Shown one piece after another: positions 1 through 5,090 of a stretch of DNA of 7,838 nucleotides. Numbering within the stretch: position 1 is the first letter of the stretch; each line of letters begins with the position of its first letter. The DNA comes from an uncultured Coriobacteriales bacterium (GTDB taxonomy: Bacteria; Actinomycetota; Coriobacteriia; Coriobacteriales; Atopobiaceae). The DNA is taken from the NCBI GenBank assembly GCA_946530775.1, contig CAMNAH010000049.1:1-7838 (forward strand), given 5' to 3'. The translations under genes were made by a program, and so were the position numbers. The notes beneath the pieces were generated by a model. It made no database searches and was not told where the DNA came from. It saw only the letters and a list, made by a program, of their open reading frames with translations.

Positions 1-506
1 AGGACGTCGACTGCATCACCGAGGGCTCGCTCTTCGGCGTCTTCGCCAACCGTCCGGTGGGCTTCGCCCCCTGCACGGCCGAGGCCGTCATCGAGCTGCT
101 CGACTTCTACGGCTACGACCTCACCGGCGCCAAGGTCACCGTGGTGGGCCGCTCGCTCGTCATCGGCAAGCCCGTCTCGATGATGCTCCAGGCCAAGAAC
201 GCCACCGTCACCATGTGCCACACGCGCACGCGCGACCTTGCCGCCGAGTGCGCCAAGGCAGAGATTCTCGTCGTTGCCGCGGGTCACATCGGCACCGCCA
301 CCGCCGCCTCCGTCGCGCCCGGCCAGGTCGTTATCGACGTCGGCATCAATTGGGACGAGAAGAACAACAAGCTCGCGGGCGATGTGCTCTATGATGAGGT
401 CGCACCCATCGTCGATGCCATCACGCCCGTCCCCGGCGGCGTCGGCTCCGTCACCACCGCCATCCTGGCCAAGCATGTCATCGAGGCGGCCGAGAGAAGG
501 GCCTAG
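1..506 (+). CDS. folD: FolD, methylenetetrahydrofolate dehydrogenase/cyclohydrolase (5' end missing)
   Basis: Bifunctional cytosolic enzyme that oxidises 5,10-methylene-THF to 5,10-methenyl-THF with NAD(P)+ and hydrolyses that to 10-formyl-THF. The reading frame is open from base 3 to the TAG at 504-506, giving about 167 C-terminal residues. Family members are near 285 residues, so roughly 115-120 N-terminal residues, including the catalytic lysine region, lie upstream of the window. Visible family motifs in order are DVD (first residues), a PCT motif (about 76-84), the Rossmann nucleotide-binding segment [11 protein letters not shown] (about 144-176), [15 protein letters not shown] and the C-terminal signature [10 protein letters not shown] (about 427-456). 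The usual PCTPxG motif reads PCTAEA here. The gene ends one base before folE, so the two are surely co-transcribed. Identification is secure; cofactor preference cannot be read from this fragment. Confidence 0.96.
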   Translation, partial: DVDCITEGSLFGVFANRPVGFAPCTAEAVIELLDFYGYDLTGAKVTVVGRSLVIGKPVSMMLQAKNATVTMCHTRTRDLAAECAKAEILVVAAGHIGTATAASVAPGQVVIDVGINWDEKNNKLAGDVLYDEVAPIVDAITPVPGGVGSVTTAILAKHVIEAAERRA

Positions 507-507
507 C

Positions 508-1095
508 ATGACCACCAAGCTCACCTATAGCAAGATCGACAAGCCGCGCATCGAGGCTGCGGTACGCGAGTTCCTCATCGGCATCGGCGAGGATCCCGAC
601 CGCGAGGGCATCGTCGGCACGCCCGACCGCGTAGCGCGCGCCTGCGAGGAGATCTTCGGCGGCATGCAGGAGGACCCGAGCTTCCACCTGCTCAAGCAGT
701 TCGACGAGCCGGGCAACGAGGACATGGTCATCGTGAAGGACATCCCCTTCGCGTCCATGTGCGAGCATCATCTGCTTCCCTTTACGGGCAAGGCGCACAT
801 CTGCTATCTGCCCAACGAGGGCAAGATCACGGGCCTCTCCAAACTCGCCCGCTGTGTGAGCGGCTATGCCCGCCGTCCGCAGCTCCAGGAGCGCCTCACC
901 AACCAGATCGCCGACGCGGTGATGGACCGCCTCAACGCGCGCGGCGTGCTCGTGGTGCTCGAGGCCGAGCACTCCTGCATGAACATGCGCGGCGTCCGCG
1001 CCGCCGGCTCCAAGACCGTCACCTCCGCCGTGCGCGGATTCCTCAAGACCGACCTCAAGGCCCGCGAAGAGGCTTTGAACCTGATTGGAGTGTAG
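508..1095 (+). CDS. folE: FolE, GTP cyclohydrolase I
   Basis: Converts GTP to 7,8-dihydroneopterin triphosphate and formate, the first step of folate synthesis. The 195-residue product has a normal family length. Zinc-site motifs are present: [10 protein letters not shown] at residues 83-92 (Cys85, His88) and [10 protein letters not shown] at 154-163 (Cys157), matching the Cys/His/Cys ligands of the E. coli enzyme. GLSKLARCV (109-117) and the arginine-rich RRPQLQERL (122-130) are also typical. I start it at ATG 508 because the homologous N-terminus begins there and a GAGAGAAGG ribosome-binding site (491-499) lies at the end of folD; the frame is open further upstream, but that part is only folD read in another frame. 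It sits 1 base after folD and 4 bases before the transporter gene, fitting a folate operon. Queuosine synthesis also uses this enzyme, but the neighbours favour folate. Confidence 0.97.
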   Translation: MTTKLTYSKIDKPRIEAAVREFLIGIGEDPDREGIVGTPDRVARACEEIFGGMQEDPSFHLLKQFDEPGNEDMVIVKDIPFASMCEHHLLPFTGKAHICYLPNEGKITGLSKLARCVSGYARRPQLQERLTNQIADAVMDRLNARGVLVVLEAEHSCMNMRGVRAAGSKTVTSAVRGFLKTDLKAREEALNLIGV

Positions 1096-1099
1096 CAAC

Positions 1100-1879
1100 A
1101 TGCTCTCACCTGCTGAGATCGAGGCCTCTGCCGAGAAGGTCGGCCAGGCCAAGGCGTCCCTTGCCCCTGCGAAGGCGTTCGCGCTCGCATGCCTCGCAGG
1201 CCTCTACATCGGCCTCGGCGCCACGTTCATGCTCGTCGTGAAGTCCGACTCCTCGCTCGGGTTTGGCCTCTCGTCGCTTCTCGGCGGCGTCTCCTTCGCG
1301 CTCGGCCTCTTCCTCGTGCTGGTTGCGGGTGCGGAGCTCTTCACGGGCAACAGCCTCATGGTGATCGGCATGCTCTCCAAGAAGTACACATGGAAGAACG
1401 TGCTGTCCCGCTGGGCCATCGTCTATGTGGGCAACCTCGTGGGCTCGCTCGTCCTGGCGCTGCTGCTACATCTCGCCGCATTCCGCACGCTCGGCGGCGG
1501 CGCGGTGGGGGAGACGATCGTCTCCGTTGCCACGGCCAAGGCCGGCCTTGCACCAAACGTTGCCTTCTTCCGCGGCGTCCTCTGCAACATCCTCGTGTGC
1601 CTTGCAGTGTGGATGGGATTTGCCGGCACCTCGGTCACCGATAAGTTCATGGCCGCCGTGGTTCCCGTCGCCGGATTCGTCGCCTGCGGTTACGAGCACT
1701 GCGTCGCCAATATGTTCTTCATCCCCCTGGGACTTCTCACCCAGGGTGCCCTCGGCCTCGATTCCGTCACCGTTGCCGGCATGGTCTCCAACATCGTCTT
1801 CGCCACCCTCGGCAACCTCGTGGGCGGTGCTATCATCGTGGCCGCGACCTACTGGTTCATCTACGGAAAGAAGAAGTAA
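1100..1879 (+). CDS. Formate/nitrite transporter (FNT) family channel, probably formate
   Basis: A 259-residue pentameric-type membrane channel of the FocA/NirC family, which passes small monovalent anions such as formate, nitrite or hydrosulfide across the cytoplasmic membrane. Six hydrophobic segments are visible, at roughly residues 26-47, 58-80, 105-127, 155-175, 184-205 and 225-252. The family's conserved channel residues are all present: Thr82 in AELFTGN, Lys147, Asn163 in LCNILVCLAVWM, and the central His200 in GYEHCVANMFFIP. They align with FocA Thr91, Lys156, Asn172 and His209 at a constant offset of nine. I chose ATG 1100, with TTGGAG (1085-1090) nine bases upstream; an in-frame TTG at 1085 would overlap the end of folE and replace that site. 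Its place between folE and folC suggests formate for one-carbon metabolism. The substrate is inference, so no focA or nirC symbol is given. Confidence 0.93.
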   Translation: MLSPAEIEASAEKVGQAKASLAPAKAFALACLAGLYIGLGATFMLVVKSDSSLGFGLSSLLGGVSFALGLFLVLVAGAELFTGNSLMVIGMLSKKYTWKNVLSRWAIVYVGNLVGSLVLALLLHLAAFRTLGGGAVGETIVSVATAKAGLAPNVAFFRGVLCNILVCLAVWMGFAGTSVTDKFMAAVVPVAGFVACGYEHCVANMFFIPLGLLTQGALGLDSVTVAGMVSNIVFATLGNLVGGAIIVAATYWFIYGKKK

Positions 1880-1881
1880 CC

Positions 1882-3294
1882 ATGCCCGCTTACAAGCTGC
1901 CCTTCGACGTTCCCGAGATCACCTTCGAGGAGTCGCTCCACGTGCTCCACGAGGTGCTCAAGTTCGGCATCTCGCCCATGCTCGAGACCGTCGAGGATAT
2001 GCTTGCCGAGCTGGGCGATCCCGATAAGCGCTTCGAGGCGATCCAGATCGCCGGCACCAACGGAAAGACGTCCACGTCGCGCTACACCGCGGCCATCCTC
2101 ATGGCCGAGGGCTACCGCACCGCGCTCTACACCAGCCCCGAGCTCGTCTCCTACACCGAGCGCATGGAGGTACAGGGAAGCCCCGTCTCTAAGGAGCAGT
2201 TCGCCCGCGGTATCGCCGCTGCCAAGCTTGCCGGCGAGCGTGTCAACGCGCGTCGCAGCGCTGCGGGGGAGCGCCCCTACGACATCACCGAGTTCGATCT
2301 GCTCACCGTCGCCGCCTGCGTGGTCTATGCCGAGGCCGGCGTCGACGTGGCCGTGCTCGAGTGCGGCATGGGCGGCCGCTGGGACGCCACGAGCGCCGTC
2401 AAGTCCATCAGGTCCGTCGCCGTGACGGGCGTGGGCCTCGACCACATGCACGTGCTCGGCGACACCGTCGAGGCCATCGCGGGGGAGAAGGCCGCCATCA
2501 TCAAGGCCGGCCGTACTTGCGTGCTGGGCGTGGGCACCGCAACTCCCGCCTCCGTCGAGGACGTCTTCCTCGGCCGGTGCGCTGCCGAGGGTGTCACGCC
2601 TACGCTGCTACTGCCGCAGAACCTCGCCGATGCAGCGGGAGAGATGCTCGAGGGCGAGATCCGCGCGCATGAGGGCTATCCCCATGCGAGCTATGTCATC
2701 ACCGAGCATCCGCACGGAATCGGCTCCCCGCTCGTGCTCGACGTCTCCACGTCCCGCACCTCCTACGAAGGGCTCGCGGCATGCAAGCCGAGCTATCAGG
2801 GCGCCAATATCGCCTGCGCGGTCTGCCTCGCCGAAGACTATCTCGGCCGCGCCATCGATCCCGAGAAGCTCCATGCCGCCATCGCATCATGTCCCACGCC
2901 CGGTCGCTTCCAGCTGCTCCAACAGGAACCCCCCGTCCTCATCGACGCGTGCCACAATCCGCAGAGCGTCGAGACCTTCCTCACGGCCGTGCGCGCTGTC
3001 GAGCCCGACGTTGCCATGCGCCCCATGCTGCTCTGCGCCGTGCTCGCCGACAAGGACGTGAAGGGGATCGTCGAGCTCCTCGCGCCCGAGTTTCCCCGCG
3101 TTGCCTGCACGCAGACCTCCTCGCATCGCGCGCTTCCCGCAGAGGAGCTCGCATCGCTCTTCCGCGAGGCCGGCGCCGACGTCACGGGCGTCTACCCCTC
3201 CGTTTCGCAGGCCATCGGTGCGCTTTCCGACACGTCTTACATCGCCTGCGGGTCGATCACCCTCGCCGGCGAGGTTGCGGGCATTCTCCTGTAG
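1882..3294 (+). CDS. folC: FolC, folylpolyglutamate synthase / dihydrofolate synthase
   Basis: ATP-dependent Mur-ligase-family enzyme that adds glutamate to dihydropteroate and/or to folates, retaining them in the cytosol. The 470-residue product is slightly long for the family (about 420-440). Motifs in order: P-loop GTNGKTST (58-65), the FolC signature TSPELVSYTER (84-94), ECGMGGRWDAT (160-170) with the Mg-binding glutamate, VGLDHMHVLGDT (184-195), GEKAAIIK (201-208) containing the usually carbamylated lysine, and the C-terminal-domain motif DACHNPQS (355-362) followed by LADKD (388-392). The P-loop has Thr where many bacterial FolC proteins have Gly (GTNGKGS). TSPEL replaces the common TSPHL. 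It starts 2 bases after the transporter gene with the ribosome-binding site GGAAAGAAG (1865-1873) inside that gene, so it is the last gene of the folate operon. Whether it performs one or both reactions is not decidable here. Confidence 0.96.
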   Translation: MPAYKLPFDVPEITFEESLHVLHEVLKFGISPMLETVEDMLAELGDPDKRFEAIQIAGTNGKTSTSRYTAAILMAEGYRTALYTSPELVSYTERMEVQGSPVSKEQFARGIAAAKLAGERVNARRSAAGERPYDITEFDLLTVAACVVYAEAGVDVAVLECGMGGRWDATSAVKSIRSVAVTGVGLDHMHVLGDTVEAIAGEKAAIIKAGRTCVLGVGTATPASVEDVFLGRCAAEGVTPTLLLPQNLADAAGEMLEGEIRAHEGYPHASYVITEHPHGIGSPLVLDVSTSRTSYEGLAACKPSYQGANIACAVCLAEDYLGRAIDPEKLHAAIASCPTPGRFQLLQQEPPVLIDACHNPQSVETFLTAVRAVEPDVAMRPMLLCAVLADKDVKGIVELLAPEFPRVACTQTSSHRALPAEELASLFREAGADVTGVYPSVSQAIGALSDTSYIACGSITLAGEVAGILL

Positions 3295-3312
3295 CATTCC
3301 GCTGGCACGGCA

Positions 3313-3338
3313 TTGCAATCCATTTAGTGGCTTATACT
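3313..3338 (+). promoter_or_regulatory. Candidate promoter for the first zinc-ribbon gene
   Basis: In the 93-base gap after folC the composition becomes A/T-richer and contains TATACT (3333-3338), a 5/6 match to the -10 hexamer. TTGCAA (3313-3318) resembles a -35 hexamer, but the spacing is only 14 bases, shorter than the optimal 16-18, so the -35 assignment is doubtful. TTGCAA lies inside the 8-base palindrome ATTGCAAT (3312-3319), which could be coincidence or part of an operator. No convincing terminator for the folate operon was seen in this gap, so read-through is possible. Confidence 0.45.
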
Positions 3339-3370
3339 AATCACGTTCCTGCCATCCGCCATCCTCGCGT

Positions 3371-3379
3371 GGGAAGGGG
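3371..3379 (+). promoter_or_regulatory. Ribosome-binding site deciding between ATG 3381 and ATG 3388
   Basis: The purine run GGGAAGGGG ends 8 bases before ATG 3388 and only 1 base before ATG 3381. ATG 3381 is in another frame. The spacing, and the zinc-ribbon N-terminus immediately encoded from 3388, decide for 3388. Confidence 0.75.
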
Positions 3380-3387
3380 TATGCCCT

Positions 3388-4386
3388 ATGTTCTGCCCAA
3401 ACTGCGGTACCGAGATCACGCCTGGTTCCAAGTTCTGCCCCAAATGCGGCAGCCAGCTTCCCACCTCCGAAGAGCCGCCGATGGCTTCACCTCAGAGCAC
3501 CATCCCCGCCCCGATTGCGTCGCCTCAGAGCACCATACCCGCACCGGTAGGGCATTCCGCCGGAGAGACGGCCGCCTATACCCCGCAGCAGGTGTACAGC
3601 CCCGCCCAGCAGCCCCAGGTGCAGACGCAAGCGGCAGCCCCGGCAACCGCGAAGGCTGCGATGGTCGGAAAGAGGCTCGGTATCAGGCTGCTCATCTTCG
3701 CGATCGCCTTCCTTGTGGCCTTCGGCGTGAGGACGGCCGTCAATGCGCTGTTCGGAGATACGCCAACGCATGAGCCCGAGGTCCCGACGATCGAATACAC
3801 GGTTCCCGAGGTCACCGTCCCCGATCTTCCCGAGGTCGAGCCCGTCGTGGTCTCCTATCCGGCCGATGCCGTCGACGCCAACGGCAACCCCACCGTCTAT
3901 GCGATCGAGGAGCTGACGGGTGCGGATATCTGCGCGATGCTCGATTCCCTCGGCTGGCATTGGGACGATGAGGGTCTCATCTACGAGTCCGGGGATTCCT
4001 CCTATTTCTTCGTCTACGGTCCCGATGATTACGAGTACACCCTCGCCGATATCCAGGCGCTCGCCGCGAATGGCGGAGACTCCCCGGCGAACTTCACCAT
4101 CGCGGTCGATGCCTCGCAGTACGCTTCCGTTGATGATGCGTTTTCCGCACTGGTGCCGCTGTCGAACGGCAGCGCCACCTGGGTCGGCGACGACAGCTGC
4201 GTCGCCCTTGTCCACGGCCCGTCCTCGTCCGATGACCTCGTGGTCTTCTCGACGTCGGATTCCGGTTCCGCCTACTACGTCACTGTCTTCAATGAAGCCG
4301 CGTGCACCCAGGGCATGCTCAACGACTTCATCGGCAGTGAGGTGGGCTATTCGCCTGCCGAGATTTACAGCCTGTTCTCCGAATAG
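3388..4386 (+). CDS. Zinc-ribbon single-pass membrane protein with acidic outer domain (332 aa)
   Basis: Function unknown. Residues 3-20 form a zinc ribbon (CPNCG...CPKCG; Cys3, Cys6, Cys17, Cys20). Residues 22-92 are a Pro/Gln/Ala-rich linker containing an 11-residue tandem repeat (33-54). Residues about 98-120 are a hydrophobic span preceded by GKRLGIR, which by the positive-inside rule puts the ribbon in the cytosol and the C-terminus outside. Residues 124-157 are a second Pro/Glu/Val-rich stretch. Residues 158-331 are an acidic, Tyr- and Ser-rich globular domain homologous to residues 312-487 of the 677-aa protein downstream (shared GNPTVY, DYEY, DAF). No signal peptide other than the span is present. 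The layout recalls TcaA/YvbJ-type proteins of Firmicutes (ribbon, span, outer domains), though I see no sequence kinship in the outer domain. An envelope role is inference. Confidence 0.85.
   Translation: MFCPNCGTEITPGSKFCPKCGSQLPTSEEPPMASPQSTIPAPIASPQSTIPAPVGHSAGETAAYTPQQVYSPAQQPQVQTQAAAPATAKAAMVGKRLGIRLLIFAIAFLVAFGVRTAVNALFGDTPTHEPEVPTIEYTVPEVTVPDLPEVEPVVVSYPADAVDANGNPTVYAIEELTGADICAMLDSLGWHWDDEGLIYESGDSSYFFVYGPDDYEYTLADIQALAANGGDSPANFTIAVDASQYASVDDAFSALVPLSNGSATWVGDDSCVALVHGPSSSDDLVVFSTSDSGSAYYVTVFNEAACTQGMLNDFIGSEVGYSPAEIYSLFSE
3484..3549 (+). repeat. Tandem 33-bp coding repeat in the linker
   Basis: Two adjacent 11-codon units, 3484-3516 and 3517-3549, encode ASPQSTIPAPI and ASPQSTIPAPV. 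The DNA copies differ at several third positions, so the duplication is not very recent. It lengthens the cytosolic Pro-rich linker between zinc ribbon and membrane span. Confidence 0.85.
3859..4380 (+). other. Outer domain shared with the 677-aa paralogue (copy A)
   Basis: Encodes residues 158-331. It aligns nearly end to end with the segment at 6024-6551: GNPTVY, then E-L-x-G-x-D, then DYEY, a V-D-x-x-x-Y-x-S-x-x-DAF block, a Trp followed by a DD pair, and a closing IG...E...LF. Even the DNA is similar in places (GGCAACCCCAC at both starts, GATTACGAGTA at both DYEY motifs). I do not recognise a named family. Confidence 0.75.
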
Positions 4387-4404
4387 CCTTTCACGCAATG
4401 CCCC

Positions 4405-4440
4405 TGCCAAGGATCTGCCCGATGCGACGGATCCTTGGCA
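4405..4440 (+). terminator. Perfect 11-bp hairpin, terminator-like but without a T-tract
   Basis: TGCCAAGGATC (4405-4415) and GATCCTTGGCA (4430-4440) are exact reverse complements around a 14-base loop, 18 bases after the stop of the 332-aa gene. The bases that follow are AATATATGG, A/T-rich but not a T-run, so a classical intrinsic terminator is uncertain. It could instead be a weak or Rho-assisted terminator, an mRNA 3'-end stabiliser, or a protein-binding inverted repeat. Confidence 0.5.
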
Positions 4441-4517
4441 AATATATGGAAATTGTCGGTATGCCGCGCCTGCGTCCGCTTCAAACAGCTTGTTCTCGGC
4501 ACTCTTGGGTTGTCGTC

Positions 4518-4526
4518 TGCTACAAT
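4518..4526 (+). promoter_or_regulatory. Extended -10 promoter for the 143-aa zinc-ribbon gene
   Basis: TGCTACAAT contains a TGn extension (4518-4520) plus TACAAT (4521-4526), a 5/6 match to the -10 hexamer. A -35 match is weak (TCGGCA at 4496-4501, 19-base spacer), as is often the case for extended -10 promoters. It would place the transcript start near 4533, about 50 bases before the ATG at 4582. The rest of the 195-base gap (4387-4581) holds the hairpin at 4405-4440 and no credible small gene. Confidence 0.6.
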
Positions 4527-4567
4527 CTGACTTTGTATGAAGGAACTCCGTGTAGGTCAATTGCGTT

Positions 4568-4573
4568 AAGGAG
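4568..4573 (+). promoter_or_regulatory. Ribosome-binding site of the 143-aa gene
   Basis: AAGGAG lies 8 bases before ATG 4582, a strong site that fixes the start of this short gene. Confidence 0.8.
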
Positions 4574-4581
4574 CATCTCGA

Positions 4582-5013
4582 ATGCAGGAACTTCTCGATC
4601 AGCTGATCACGCCCGAAGTACGTATGGTCCTCTACCTCATGGTGGCTTGCGTCGTCATGCTGTACGTGCTCTCCATCGTCTACGTCATCCGCGACGCCCA
4701 GCGCCGTGGCGCCGAGCCCTGGTGGATGTGGGCCGTCATCTCGGTCATCCCCGTCATCGGCCTGCTCGCCTACGTCATCCTCCGTCCGAGCTCCTACCTC
4801 ATCGACCGTGAGGAGCAGGACCTCGACATCGCGCTGCGCGAGCACCAGCTCTCCCACTACGGCATCTGCCCCAAGTGCGGCGCCCCCATCGACCGCGACT
4901 TCGTGGTGTGCCCCATCTGCAACACCCAGGTACGCAACGTGTGCCCCACCTGCCACCGTCCTCTTAACGCCGATTGGAAGGTTTGCCCGTACTGCCGTAC
5001 GCGCATTCAGTAA
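4582..5013 (+). CDS. Two-span membrane protein with C-terminal double zinc ribbon (143 aa)
   Basis: Function unknown. Two hydrophobic segments (about 14-36 and 47-67) are followed by a charged connector (75-90) and two CxxC-pair zinc ribbons: Cys96, Cys99, Cys110, Cys113, then Cys121, Cys124, Cys135, Cys138. The membrane part, with WWMWAVISVIPVIGLLAYVI, resembles the small PLDc_N-type module found at the N-terminus of cardiolipin synthases and in stand-alone membrane proteins, but no phospholipase domain follows. The ribbons resemble the double-zinc-ribbon (DZR) type used for protein or nucleic-acid contacts. The inter-span loop carries three arginines, so simple topology rules would put the ribbons outside, which is unusual for reduced zinc-binding cysteines. 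It has its own extended -10 promoter and is followed by an intrinsic terminator. It lies between the two larger zinc-ribbon genes, suggesting a related role. Confidence 0.88.
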   Translation: MQELLDQLITPEVRMVLYLMVACVVMLYVLSIVYVIRDAQRRGAEPWWMWAVISVIPVIGLLAYVILRPSSYLIDREEQDLDIALREHQLSHYGICPKCGAPIDRDFVVCPICNTQVRNVCPTCHRPLNADWKVCPYCRTRIQ

Positions 5014-5039
5014 GATAGGTACTGCAAGGGTTGGACGCT

Positions 5040-5071
5040 ACGCGGGGCCGCTCGGGCGGCTCCGCGTTTTT
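5040..5071 (+). terminator. Intrinsic terminator between the 143-aa and 677-aa genes
   Basis: CGCGGGGCCGC (5041-5051) pairs with GCGGCTCCGCG (5056-5066), with one G-U pair, around a TCGG loop, and is followed by TTTTT (5067-5071). This is a textbook GC-rich hairpin plus T-tract, 26 bases after the stop at 5013. Its T-tract ends only 19 bases before ATG 5091, so it also sits in the leader of the next gene and may act as an attenuator if that gene is expressed from upstream. Confidence 0.85.
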
Positions 5072-5076
5072 GAAAG

Positions 5077-5084
5077 AGAAGGGA
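5077..5084 (+). promoter_or_regulatory. Ribosome-binding site fixing ATG 5091 of the 677-aa gene
   Basis: AGAAGGGA lies 6 bases before ATG 5091. The frame stays open upstream to a TTG at 5031, but that extension would translate the terminator hairpin and push the zinc ribbon away from the N-terminus, unlike in its paralogue. Confidence 0.75.
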
Positions 5085-5090
5085 CTCAGC

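Noticed and set aside
3381..3773. Open frame from ATG 3381 overlapping the 332-aa gene
   Set aside because: ATG 3381 is one base from the ribosome-binding site, and the frame gives an Arg/His/Pro-rich product typical of a shifted frame of GC-rich coding DNA.
3487..4956. Long open frame (489 codons) on the minus strand
   Set aside because: It is antisense to two convincing zinc-ribbon genes and crosses the hairpin and promoter between them. Its translation is a low-complexity Gly/Asp/Val/His-rich mirror, as expected opposite genes with G/C-rich third positions, and shows no family motif.
5031..5090. Upstream TTG start extending the 677-aa protein by 20 residues
   Set aside because: The extension would translate the terminator hairpin, has no good ribosome-binding site, and would move the zinc ribbon from the extreme N-terminus where the paralogue has it.
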